Assembly: GCF_002838065.1 (NCBI RefSeq)
Contig: NZ_PIZU01000002.1
Location: 186,001-250,000, forward strand
Length of the DNA: 64,000 nucleotides
Reading direction: 5' to 3'
From: Mycobacterium hubeiense
Lineage (GTDB): Bacteria > Actinomycetota > Actinomycetes > Mycobacteriales > Mycobacteriaceae
Shown here: positions 1 through 7,593 of the stretch, one piece after another
How the letters are laid out: each line of letters opens with the position of its first letter
Numbering within the stretch: the first letter of the stretch is position 1
Made by a program: the position numbers and the translations under genes
The notes under the pieces: model-generated
Seen by the model: the letters and a program-made list of their open reading frames with translations, nothing else
What the model was told of the DNA's origin: nothing
Database searches by the model: none

Positions 1-477
1 GTGCTCGGCGAGGTGAATCGCGGCTGGGAAGTCAGCCGCAACACACTGACCAACGAGCGGGTGTCGATCGGCAGCAGCGAGCCGCCGTTCCTGGCGAACC
101 TCGACCAGTTCGTCGACTTCATCCGCGACGGGCATTTCGACCAGATTCAGCAGAACAAGGCCGGACATCTGATCGCCGAGGGCCACGCCGCCAAGGTGCT
201 CAACATGCGCTCGACGCTGCTGACGCTGGCCGGCGGGGACGCGATGCCCGCGGCGGCGATCTCCAAGCTGCTGTCGATGCGCACCGGCCAGGGTTATGCC
301 GAGTTCGCGGTGTCGTCGTTCGGCACCGACGGCGCGATCGGCGACCCGAAGCGGGAGCCCGGCAAGTGGGCGCAGTACCTGCTGGCCAGCCGCGCCACCA
401 CGATTTACGGCGGCACCACCGAGGTGCAGCTGAACATCATCGCCGAGCGGCTGCTGGGCCTGCCCCGCGACCCGTAA
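1..477 (+). CDS. fadE6: Acyl-CoA dehydrogenase, C-terminal part (FadE6-like), cut by window edge
   Basis: Only the last 158 residues are present; the GTG at base 1 is most likely an internal Val codon, because the frame is open to the edge and the protein begins mid-domain. The sequence has the alpha-helical C-terminal domain of acyl-CoA dehydrogenases, ending with the family pattern YGGTTEVQLNIIAERLLGLPR that closes the FAD/acyl pocket. These flavoenzymes introduce the trans-2 double bond in acyl-CoA. The name FadE6 rests on position: in M. tuberculosis fadE6 sits beside fadD2 and Rv0269c, and homologues of both follow here. The enzyme class is certain; the paralogue number is inferred. Confidence 0.85.
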   Translation: MLGEVNRGWEVSRNTLTNERVSIGSSEPPFLANLDQFVDFIRDGHFDQIQQNKAGHLIAEGHAAKVLNMRSTLLTLAGGDAMPAAAISKLLSMRTGQGYAEFAVSSFGTDGAIGDPKREPGKWAQYLLASRATTIYGGTTEVQLNIIAERLLGLPRDP

Positions 478-521
478 ACCCCTTGCGTTTCGGCGCTTGG
501 CGGCAGGGGAACCCGTCAGGC

Positions 522-833
522 ATGACCCATGACGTTGAGAAGCGCTTCGACCGGCCCGGCACGTTTCACCAAGCGGCCATCTATGTGGGTGTGGTCGTCG
601 CGGTGGCAGGCGTCGCGTTCGCGATCTATGCGGTCACCGCGCGCGGCTCGGTGATCGTGGCGTCCATCGTCCCCGCGATTCTGTTGATCGGCGGCATCGG
701 CGCGTTCGCCAAGACCTATCGCCTGTGGAGGGCGCAGGGCGCGTGGCCGGCCTGGCAGGGCGCCGGCTGGTTCCTGTTGCTGCTGATGCTCGTGTGCCTG
801 TCGATCCCCGGCGCCGCGATGATGTCGACCTAG
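522..833 (+). CDS. Small integral membrane protein, unknown function
   Basis: A 103-residue protein. The ATG at 522 was chosen over an upstream frame start that would overlap the acyl-CoA dehydrogenase. After a short charged N-terminus (MTHDVEKRFDRPG) there are three hydrophobic segments, at about residues 17-37, 41-60 and 78-98, with little soluble sequence between them. No catalytic motif is visible. It lies 44 bp after the dehydrogenase and converges with fadD2, ending 17 bp from it, so it may be co-transcribed with fadE6. I do not recognise the family beyond small actinobacterial membrane proteins. Confidence 0.7.
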   Translation: MTHDVEKRFDRPGTFHQAAIYVGVVVAVAGVAFAIYAVTARGSVIVASIVPAILLIGGIGAFAKTYRLWRAQGAWPAWQGAGWFLLLLMLVCLSIPGAAMMST

Positions 834-850
834 TTGAGCCGCGAGCAGCG

Positions 851-2542
851 CTACTCGACTTCTATATTGCGCAGCTCGCGCTTGAGGATCTTGCCTGTCG
901 GGTTGCGCGGCAGCTCGTCGAGGAAGATCACCTCCCGCGGCACCTTGTAGCGGGCCAGGTGCTCGCGCACGTACTGCTTGACGTCGTCCTCGGTGAGGTC
1001 AGCGCCCTCCTTTTTGACGACGAACGCCCGCAGCCGCGCGCCCCACTCTTTGTCCTCCACACCGAGCGCCGTCGCCTCGACGACATCGGGATGCCCGCTG
1101 ATCAAGTCCTCGACCTCGGCGGGGAACACATTCTCGCCGCCGGAGACGATCATCTCGTCATCGCGGCCGCTGACGTAGAGCAGACCGTGCTCGTCGAAAT
1201 AGCCGACATCACCCGAGGACAGCAACCCGTCGATGATCTGTTTGCCACCGCCGCCGGTGTAGCCCTCGAACGGGAAGAAGTTGCCGACGAAGATCCGGCC
1301 GACCTGCCCTTGCGGCACCTCATTCCCGTCGTCGTCGAGGATCTTGACCTTGACGCCCTTGACCACAGGCCCGACCGTCGCAGGGTTGATCGACAGGTCC
1401 TGCGGTCGCGCGATCGCCGCGAATGCCACCTCCGTCGACCCGTACAGGTTGTAGACGACGGGACCGAGCTCCTTCATCGCGCGGGTGGCCAGTTCGGCGC
1501 CCAGCTGCGAGCCGGACACGAACACGATCCGCAGCGACGACAAATCGGGCTTCGGTGTCGTCTTGTCCAGCTGGTCGAGGATGCGCGACAGCATCACCGG
1601 CACCACCACAACCGCCGTGACCTTGTGCTTCTCGATATCCTCGAGCACCGTCGCGGGCTTGAACCGTCGATGCAGCACCAGCGTCGACCCCAGCATCATC
1701 GCGATCGTGGCGTGCAGGAAGCCCAGCGCGTGGAACATCGGCGCCGGAAGCGCCGTCACCTCGCCGGCCTTGAACGGCACATGCGACAGCACGCCACCAA
1801 TCGGCGCGAGCGTCGGCGGCGTACTGCGGTTGGCGCCCTTCGGCGTACCGGTGGTGCCGCTGGTCAGGATGATGATCGACGACTGCTTGGTGGCCTTCGG
1901 CGCGGGCTGGGTGCCGGTGCGCGCAATGAGGTCGGCCAGCGTTTCGTCCGTGCTGCCCGACGGCTCCGGCTTGTCCGGATTGTTCGACAGCGCCCGCAGC
2001 TTGCCCAGCTCCGGATCGGCCTGCGCGACGGCGGGGGTGTATTCGTCGTCGTAGATGATCAGTTTCGCGCCCTCGCGCTCGGAGACCTCCTTGATCTGCG
2101 GGCCCGAGAACTCGCTGTTGAGCAGGATGATGCGGGCGCCGACGCGGGCGGCGGCGTACACCGAGATGAGGAACCAGCGGTGGTTGCGGGCCAGGATCGC
2201 CACGCCGTCACCGCCCTTGACACCCATTGCCAGCAGACCGTTGGCGACGGCGTGGGCGGCGTCGTCGAGCTCCTTGAACGTCAGGTCGCCTTCGTCGTCG
2301 ATGATCGCGAGACGGTGCGGGCTGCGGCGGGCGTTGAGCGACGGGATCATGCCGATCTCACCCCACCGCCGTATGTCGGCGACCAGCGCAGCCATGTTTT
2401 GCGGCGGTTCGAGCTTGAGCGCGCCGGCCTCGAACATCTTGCGGGCGTAATGCAGTTCCGCCGCGCCGCGCTCGACGTACTTCCCGACGGACTGCTGGAC
2501 TTTGGCCGCTGCCTGCAACGGAAGATCAGTTAGCTTCGGCAT
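851..2542 (-). CDS. fadD2: Long-chain acyl-CoA synthetase (FadD2-like)
   Basis: A 563-residue member of the ANL adenylating superfamily; it activates a fatty acid with ATP to acyl-AMP and then to acyl-CoA. Visible motifs in order: the phosphate-binding loop IIILTSGTTGTPKGA, the adenine-binding YGSTEVAFA, the hinge region GRDDEMIVSGGENVFPAEVE, and near the C-terminus NPTGKILKREL with the catalytic Lys. Length is normal for bacterial FadD. The ATG at 2542 (MPKLTDLPLQ) was chosen because the much longer frame upstream runs antisense through the next gene and has no family similarity. It is divergent from the polymerase gene at 2597, matching the fadD2/Rv0269c arrangement of M. tuberculosis. A short inverted repeat lies directly before the start. 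Confidence 0.9.
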   Translation of the reverse strand: MPKLTDLPLQAAAKVQQSVGKYVERGAAELHYARKMFEAGALKLEPPQNMAALVADIRRWGEIGMIPSLNARRSPHRLAIIDDEGDLTFKELDDAAHAVANGLLAMGVKGGDGVAILARNHRWFLISVYAAARVGARIILLNSEFSGPQIKEVSEREGAKLIIYDDEYTPAVAQADPELGKLRALSNNPDKPEPSGSTDETLADLIARTGTQPAPKATKQSSIIILTSGTTGTPKGANRSTPPTLAPIGGVLSHVPFKAGEVTALPAPMFHALGFLHATIAMMLGSTLVLHRRFKPATVLEDIEKHKVTAVVVVPVMLSRILDQLDKTTPKPDLSSLRIVFVSGSQLGAELATRAMKELGPVVYNLYGSTEVAFAAIARPQDLSINPATVGPVVKGVKVKILDDDGNEVPQGQVGRIFVGNFFPFEGYTGGGGKQIIDGLLSSGDVGYFDEHGLLYVSGRDDEMIVSGGENVFPAEVEDLISGHPDVVEATALGVEDKEWGARLRAFVVKKEGADLTEDDVKQYVREHLARYKVPREVIFLDELPRNPTGKILKRELRNIEVE

Positions 2543-2546
2543 GCGC

Positions 2547-2559
2547 TCACAATATGTGA
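2547..2559. promoter_or_regulatory. Inverted repeat TCACA-ATA-TGTGA in fadD2/polD2 divergent promoter
   Basis: A perfect 5-bp inverted repeat with a 3-bp centre, 5 bp before the fadD2 start codon, inside the 54-bp region separating two divergent genes. Its position suits an operator that blocks leader or start-codon access. The half-sites are CRP-like words in the opposite order to the CRP consensus (TGTGA-N6-TCACA), so it should not be called a CRP site. The binding protein is unknown. Confidence 0.4.
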
Positions 2560-2596
2560 CCGGTGTGACGCGCAGACCGGTAATTACGATGACGGT

Positions 2597-3829
2597 ATGG
2601 CCGGTCCGCTCACGCTGGAGGTGGGCGGTCGCGAGGTCACCGTGACCAACCCCGACAAAGTCGTCTTCGGAGATTTGGGCGTCACCAAGCTCGACCTCGT
2701 CAACTACTACCTCGCTGTCGCCGACGGTGCACTGCGCGGTGTCGCCGAACGGCCGATGATCCTCAAGCGGTTTGTCAAAGGCATCTCCGAAGAGGCGGTA
2801 TTTCAGAAGCGCGCCCCCGAGAAGCGGCCCGACTACGTCGACGTCGCCGAGCTGAAGTACGCGTCGGGCACCTCGGCGAAAGAAGCGGTGATTCACGACG
2901 CCGCCGGGCTGGCCTGGGCGGTCAACCTCGGCTGCGTCGACCTCAATCCGCATCCGGTGCGCGCGGACGACCTGGCCCATCCCGACGAGCTGCGCGTCGA
3001 CCTGGACCCGATGCCAGGTGTCGACTGGCGTCAGATCGTCGGGGTCGCGCTGGTGGCCCGCGAGGTGCTGGAAGATCACGGGCTGACGGCGTGGCCGAAG
3101 ACGTCGGGCTCACGAGGCTTCCATATCTATGCCCGCATCCAGCCGCGGTGGCCGTTCAAGTTCGTCCGGCTCGCGGCGCAAGCGGTGGCCCGCGAGGTCG
3201 AACGCCGGGCGCCGGAACTGGCGACCGCTCGCTGGTGGAAAGAGGAACGCGAAGGCGTCTTCGTCGACTTCAACCAGAACGCCTTCGACCGGACGGTCGC
3301 GTCGGCGTATTCGGTGCGGGCAACGCCCGACGCGCGGGTGTCCACGCCCCTGCGCTGGGACGAGGTGCCCGATTGCCGCCCGGAGGCGTTCACTCTGGCG
3401 ACGGTGCCGCAGCGCTTCGCCGAGATCGGCGACCCCTGGGAGTCGATGGACACCTCGGCGGGCAGCTTGGACGCATTGCTGGACCTGGCGGATCGGCTGG
3501 GCCCCGCGGAGAAGGCGCCGCGCGGCGCGAAAAAGGGCACCGGACGACGACAATCGGTGATGCCGCTCATCGAGATTGCCCGCACCAAGACCCGCGACGA
3601 GGCGATGGCCGCGCTGGATCAGTGGCGTGACAAGTATCCTGCGGTCGCCGAAAAGCTCCAGCCCGCAGACGTTTTGGTGGACGGCATGCGTGGACCGAGT
3701 TCGATCTGGTACCGCATCCGGATCAACCTGCAGCACGTGCCCGAAGATCAGCGCCCGCCGCAGGAACCGTTGCTCGCCGACTACAACCCGTGGGAGAACT
3801 ACACCGGCGGCCAATTCCGCCGCAGCTAA
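2597..3829 (+). CDS. polD2: LigD polymerase-domain-like primase-polymerase (PolD2-like)
   Basis: A 410-residue stand-alone homologue of the polymerase domain of the NHEJ ligase LigD. These archaeo-eukaryotic primase-fold enzymes add ribo- or deoxyribonucleotides at gaps and ends. Metal-binding and catalytic motifs are visible: RVDLDPMPG (the DxD pair), KTSGSRGFHIY (the TSG-x2-G-x-H motif) and VFVDFNQN (third acidic residue). The last 90 residues form an extra C-terminal segment not needed for the polymerase core. M. smegmatis PolD2 and M. tuberculosis Rv0269c are the expected orthologues, and Rv0269c also lies beside fadD2. There is no ligase or nuclease domain and no ku gene here, so a role outside classical NHEJ is possible. 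Confidence 0.85.
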   Translation: MAGPLTLEVGGREVTVTNPDKVVFGDLGVTKLDLVNYYLAVADGALRGVAERPMILKRFVKGISEEAVFQKRAPEKRPDYVDVAELKYASGTSAKEAVIHDAAGLAWAVNLGCVDLNPHPVRADDLAHPDELRVDLDPMPGVDWRQIVGVALVAREVLEDHGLTAWPKTSGSRGFHIYARIQPRWPFKFVRLAAQAVAREVERRAPELATARWWKEEREGVFVDFNQNAFDRTVASAYSVRATPDARVSTPLRWDEVPDCRPEAFTLATVPQRFAEIGDPWESMDTSAGSLDALLDLADRLGPAEKAPRGAKKGTGRRQSVMPLIEIARTKTRDEAMAALDQWRDKYPAVAEKLQPADVLVDGMRGPSSIWYRIRINLQHVPEDQRPPQEPLLADYNPWENYTGGQFRRS

Positions 3830-3837
3830 CGCCCGCG

Positions 3838-3851
3838 TTACCTCGAAGTAA
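3838..3851. promoter_or_regulatory. TTAC-N6-GTAA palindrome (candidate TetR site)
   Basis: The sequence TTACCTCGAAGTAA lies 8 bp after the polymerase stop and 110 bp before the STAS gene. It is extendable to GTTAC/GTAAC arms. It matches the motif seen before fadE5, between fadA2 and fabG4, and at the start of the TetR gene at 63698. It could regulate the STAS gene, or be a chance match or weak hairpin. Confidence 0.4.
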
Positions 3852-3961
3852 CTGACCAGGCTAAATCCGGTTCTTATCGAAGTATTAGTGGTTGCTCCCG
3901 ACCGCCTTATTTTGGCGGCCTAGCTTTGGTGACAAGGTTCCAGCGATCGAAGGGAGGCGTT

Positions 3962-4378
3962 ATGTACGGCAATCCGACGTTCGACTGTGATGGTGCCCGA
4001 CTGCGCGCGCAGTGCCGTCAGCTCGCGACCGTGGTGACGGTGACCGGTGATATCGACGACGACAACGTCGACCGCGTCGAAGCGTATGCGCGCCGATTCG
4101 TGCTGCCCGAAAAGCCCGTGATCCTCGACCTCAGCGGTGTGAATTCGCTCTCCGGCCACGGTGTTTCGTTGTTCTATGCCGTCGATGAAGAGTGCTTCGA
4201 CCGCGGCGTGGAGTGGTCGTTGATCCCGAGCCCGCAGGTGCGCGAACTGCTGCGCGCCTGCGGCGCCCTGGATGACTTCCCGATCGCCGGGTCGGTGCCA
4301 GAAGCGCTGTACCACTTCGAAGAAGGCATCGTCGCGCGCCGTCGACTGCTGCCGCTGCTCATCAAAAAGACCGCCTAG
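3962..4378 (+). CDS. STAS-domain protein (anti-sigma-factor-antagonist-like)
   Basis: A 138-residue single-domain protein with the SpoIIAA-like STAS pattern: a first strand at LATVVTVTGDID and the conserved loop VILDLSGVNSLSGHGVSL, in which Ser64 just before Gly is at the position phosphorylated in anti-anti-sigma factors. The ATG at 3962 is supported by a strong AGGGAGG ribosome-binding site a few bases upstream. No anti-sigma kinase or sigma factor is adjacent, so the partner is unknown. The family usually acts by binding an anti-sigma factor and releasing its sigma factor; that role is inferred here. Confidence 0.75.
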   Translation: MYGNPTFDCDGARLRAQCRQLATVVTVTGDIDDDNVDRVEAYARRFVLPEKPVILDLSGVNSLSGHGVSLFYAVDEECFDRGVEWSLIPSPQVRELLRACGALDDFPIAGSVPEALYHFEEGIVARRRLLPLLIKKTA

Positions 4379-4496
4379 ACCAGAAAGTCGTAACCATGTT
4401 GATCGACGCCCGATGGCTGACAGTTCTCCTCAAACACCGCCACCATTCGCGGCGGTTATCGCCGACGCAACGTCGGGTCGCCGAGCACCAGCGCGG

Positions 4497-4942
4497 CTAG
4501 CGCCACGCCGCCGCGGCCAGATCGTGCGGCCCCGCAGCCGGGTAGCCGTGCTCGTCGCGCACCGCCGTGGAGAACCGTCGCAACAGCGTCACGGCATTCT
4601 CGAAGCCGTCCGCGAGGCCGTCGACGATCGGTCGGCAGGCCTCGTCGGTGTTGACCTCGATCTGCTCGCACCGCGCGCCCGTGGTCGGTCAGCCCGCCGT
4701 CGGCCACCAGCCCGCGTCGTTCCAGCCGGGCGATTCCCTCGTCGAGTTCGGCCTCGGACCAGCCTCGGCTCCTGATGTAGGTCTTCAGCGGCACACCCCA
4801 ATACAACTCGGTCAGCAGCCCGATCTCGACGGCGTCGAACCCGGCCGATGTCCAGGCCGCGGTGTGGGCGTCTCCGCGGAACTCCCGCAACCGGTCGGCG
4901 AAGCGCCACGCCGAACCGAGTGGGCCCTCCGGCCTTGTCCAT
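4497..4942 (-). pseudogene. SCO6745-family (helix-turn-helix-like) gene remnant, N-terminus lost and frameshifted
   Basis: The minus strand from about 4942 down encodes EGPLGSAWRFADRLREFRGD, then HTAAWTSAGFDAVEIGLL and a stretch ending ARLERRGLVADGGLTDHGRAV. That is the C-terminal half of the SCO6745 family (normally about 280 residues). Near 4668-4672 the frame is lost. A neighbouring frame continues the family sequence (EQIEVNTDEACRPIVDGL and on to HDLAAAAWR) to a TAG at 4497. The N-terminal half is absent, because the secreted-protein gene of the mce operon ends at 4952. So one truncation and one frameshift make this non-functional. Exact ends are approximate. Confidence 0.65.
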
Positions 4943-4951
4943 TGTCTATTC

Positions 4952-5728
4952 CTACACCCCTCCGAACTCGGGGCGCAGGATAGTGCTCAGCGCGCTCAGC
5001 GGTATGACCGCCTGCACGGTGCCGCCGTCCATCGACCAGTGCATCACTCCCGGTGTGAAGTTGATCGGATGGTCGCGCGCGACGGGGTAATCCGGCATGT
5101 ACAGGATGAGATCGGTGGGCGTCAGCGCCCAGGCTTTGTAGCCGCCCGAATACACCTTGTCGGGCGTCCACCGGTCGACCGTGAACGGGTAGGTGCCCGG
5201 ATTGTGCGGTGGTGGCGCTGCATTGAGCGCCTTCTCGATATACGGTCGGCCCAGCATCGGAATCTCGGCCAGGGGATCGACTCCGGGCTTGGTCAGATCG
5301 GACAGCTGCAGACGTCGCCCGTCGCCCATGTGGAAGGTGAAGGTGCGGTATGCGTTGTTGAAGTCCGGGCCGTCGGCGTGGTAGGTCTCGCGAAACACCA
5401 CGCTGAGCGCATCACCGTGCTGGAACACCTGAAAGTTGGCCTCGCCGAAGCTGTCCGCGACCATCGTGCCCACGGTGCGCCAGTTGTCGACCAGGGTACT
5501 CAGGTAGTTCCGCAGCACCGGGCCGGTGGTGGGGTTATCCACCAGCTCTTCGGGTATCGCTATCTTTATGTCGCGGACCGCCATGCGTTCAGACTCAACT
5601 GAGGTGTGGCAATACGGCCCCGTCCAGTTACCGCCGAGCTCACCGCAGAACTGTTGGGCGGACGCCGACGCGGTGGGTGCGGTGGCAAGTGCCACCGCCG
5701 CAGCCGCAATCAACAACGCGATACGCAT
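4952..5728 (-). CDS. Secreted DUF3298-type (RsiV/TB22.2-like) protein of the mce operon
   Basis: A 258-residue exported protein. The start at 5728 (MRIALLIAAAAVALA) follows the preceding stop by 2 bp and gives a clean Sec signal peptide with likely cleavage after ASA, near residue 23; a start at 5761 would overlap the upstream gene. After the signal come a Cys-containing N-terminal module (FCGELGGNWTGPYCH) and a DUF3298-like domain (GDGRRLQLSDLTKPGVDPL, then FTPGVMHWSMDGG and VQAVIPLSALSTIL). M. tuberculosis TB22.2 of this family has been described as an esterase, but no Ser-hydrolase motif is visible here. It is last in the mce operon, so an accessory role at the cell envelope is likely. Confidence 0.75.
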   Translation of the reverse strand: MRIALLIAAAAVALATAPTASASAQQFCGELGGNWTGPYCHTSVESERMAVRDIKIAIPEELVDNPTTGPVLRNYLSTLVDNWRTVGTMVADSFGEANFQVFQHGDALSVVFRETYHADGPDFNNAYRTFTFHMGDGRRLQLSDLTKPGVDPLAEIPMLGRPYIEKALNAAPPPHNPGTYPFTVDRWTPDKVYSGGYKAWALTPTDLILYMPDYPVARDHPINFTPGVMHWSMDGGTVQAVIPLSALSTILRPEFGGV

Positions 5729-5730
5729 GG

Positions 5731-6321
5731 CTAGGGCAGTTCGACTTTGGCTGCGCGCCAACGACCGTCGACGTTTTCCATGGTCATCTTGATCCGGCTC
5801 CGGTCGATGCGCGGGTCAGGCACATTGGTGTTGGACACGGATTGGTCGACGAACAGCAGCACGACGACCTTGTCCTTAGTCGCGGATTGGACCGCCGACT
5901 CCACCACCACGCCATGTGCCGACGCCTTGTTGTCGATCAGCAGTTGCCGCAACTGCACACTGGACTGCGAGTACATGTCCTTGAACTCACCGGTGGCGCC
6001 GTCGAGCACCTGCGCGAAGTTCTCGTCGACCTTGTTGGAGTCGATGCTGGTCAGCACCTGCGCATAGTCGACGGCTGTTTGCCGGGCCTGTTCACCGGCA
6101 CGGGATACTTGGTGTTGCTGCCACTGTTGCCAGCCGAGAAATCCCGAAGCACCCAGTGCGGCAATGAATATCGCCACCACGGCGCCGACCCGGAATCGAC
6201 GCGGCCATTGGCGGTCGCGGCTTTCGCTTTCGTCGGGCTCCGAGGCGTCGGGTTCAGTCTGCTTGACGTCGTCGAGGTCAACGTCGTCGGTGTCGGGCTT
6301 CTTTTCGATGGTCACGGACAT
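5731..6321 (-). CDS. Mce-associated membrane protein (Mas-type)
   Basis: A 196-residue protein with an acidic cytoplasmic N-terminus (about 45 residues), one membrane helix (RVGAVVAIFIAALGASGFLGW) and an extracytoplasmic domain with the Mas pattern (AVDYAQVLTSIDSNKVDENF and IDRSRIKMTMENVDGRWRAAKVELP). Such proteins accompany every mycobacterial mce operon and stabilise the transporter. Two ATGs compete: the one at 6321 leaves 6 bp after an AGGAG site, whereas the one at 6327 touches it, so 6321 was preferred. It lies 21 bp after mceF and 2 bp before the secreted-protein gene, so it is part of the operon. Confidence 0.85.
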   Translation of the reverse strand: MSVTIEKKPDTDDVDLDDVKQTEPDASEPDESESRDRQWPRRFRVGAVVAIFIAALGASGFLGWQQWQQHQVSRAGEQARQTAVDYAQVLTSIDSNKVDENFAQVLDGATGEFKDMYSQSSVQLRQLLIDNKASAHGVVVESAVQSATKDKVVVLLFVDQSVSNTNVPDPRIDRSRIKMTMENVDGRWRAAKVELP

Positions 6322-6342
6322 CGTCATCTCCTGGCTTTCGGT

Positions 6343-7593
6343 TCAGCGTGGCGGCTCGAGCGGCAGCGGCGGGCCGCCGTACAGGGTGGGAATCGTGAAC
6401 CGCCCCTTCGGGGTTGGATCGGTGGTCCTGCCCAGGTCGGCGCCGGGAGGCGGTCCCGCGGTGTCGTCGTCAGCCGGCCGCGGCGCGTTCTTCGCGCCGC
6501 GCACCAGCACTCCGGGGTGATCGTCGCGGCAGTAGGTGTACATGTACGGCTCGGGATAGTCGGCCGACGACGGTGGACGCCGCGGCGTGCCGTAATCACA
6601 GGCGTAGCGCGGGTAGATGTCGCCTGTTGCCCATATTCCGTTGTGGTGCATGATGCTTCCGATAGCGTCGAGCACCGAGGTGCGGTGCTTCGGGAACAAC
6701 GCGTTTAGCGCCGGCACCCGCAGGTAGAGCAGCCGCGAGGTGGTGGTCAGATTGCCCAGTAGCTGCACCATGGTGTCGGAGTTGTCGAGGAAAAGGTTGT
6801 CGACGTGCTTGAGCGCACCCGGTGCGTTATCGGTGAGTCGGCGGTAGCCGTCGCGCATCGTGGTGATACCGGCGAAGGTCTTGCTGAGGTCATCGGCGGC
6901 CACGTCGATGCCGGCGTTCTTGTCGGCGGCCAACTGCAGCACCACCCGACTGGTGCGCAGCACGCTGGCCGTTTCCGGAAGCACCGAATCGAGCGTCGAC
7001 AACAAGAACGTGCCGCCGTCGATGATGTCGGCAAGCTTCTGCGGTCCCGCGTCGCTCAGGCTCATCTCCTTTCGGATGAGCTCGAGTTTGGCCGTATCGA
7101 CCTGGGCCAGCGCTCCGTCTGCGTCGGCGAGCAGCTCGGCCAGGCTCACCGGCACCGTCGCCCGGCCCTGGGCGATTACGCTGCCGTCGCGAAGAAACGG
7201 TCCCTCATTCGACTGCGCCACGAAGTCGATGTACTGCTCACCGGCCGGTGACAGGCCCGACACTCGCACGTCACTCGAATCCGGGATCTGCACCGTCGAT
7301 TTGACGTTGACGATGGCATTGACGCCCGACGGCGTGATGTCGAGTCTTTCCACCCGCCCGATCGGCACACCGCGCAAGGTGACGTCCTGATTGGGGAGCA
7401 GGCCGGCGGACTCCGGAAGCTCGATGGTGAGCCGGTAGGTCGACGCGAACGGGTTGGCCCGCAGTGCACCGATGAGAAGATAAGCGGCGCCGACGATCAA
7501 CGTCAGCACCAGAGCGGCCGCCGACAGCCAGGCCCGGCGCCGGTGGCCTACCTGGACGATGCTGACGACGCGGTTGGCGGCTGTCCGGATCAT
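6343..7593 (-). CDS. mceF: MCE family protein MceF
   Basis: A 416-residue MCE protein: basic N-terminus, one membrane anchor (AWLSAAALVLTLIVGAAYLLIGAL), the MCE/MlaD domain (STYRLTIELPESAGLLPNQDVTLRGVPIGRVERL) and a long helical region to a low-complexity, Pro-rich C-terminus. Mce proteins form the periplasmic tunnel of a lipid importer powered by YrbE permeases and MceG. The start at 7593 gives an ATGA overlap with mceE and removes a 43-residue extension without family similarity. It is the last of the six mce genes, as expected for MceF. The mce locus number cannot be assigned from sequence alone. Confidence 0.9.
   Translation of the reverse strand: MIRTAANRVVSIVQVGHRRRAWLSAAALVLTLIVGAAYLLIGALRANPFASTYRLTIELPESAGLLPNQDVTLRGVPIGRVERLDITPSGVNAIVNVKSTVQIPDSSDVRVSGLSPAGEQYIDFVAQSNEGPFLRDGSVIAQGRATVPVSLAELLADADGALAQVDTAKLELIRKEMSLSDAGPQKLADIIDGGTFLLSTLDSVLPETASVLRTSRVVLQLAADKNAGIDVAADDLSKTFAGITTMRDGYRRLTDNAPGALKHVDNLFLDNSDTMVQLLGNLTTTSRLLYLRVPALNALFPKHRTSVLDAIGSIMHHNGIWATGDIYPRYACDYGTPRRPPSSADYPEPYMYTYCRDDHPGVLVRGAKNAPRPADDDTAGPPPGADLGRTTDPTPKGRFTIPTLYGGPPLPLEPPR

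Noticed and set aside
725..2533. A 602-codon open frame on the plus strand opposite fadD2
   Set aside because: It is Arg/Asp/Val-rich, has no family similarity and mirrors the real gene on the other strand; a typical high-GC shadow.
2547..2559. A CRP (cAMP receptor protein) site before fadD2
   Set aside because: The half-sites are in the reverse order and 3 bp apart instead of TGTGA-N6-TCACA.
2543..3079. N-terminal extension of the fadD2 frame by 179 residues
   Set aside because: It runs antisense through the polymerase gene and lacks acyl-CoA synthetase similarity; ATG 2542 gives the normal length.
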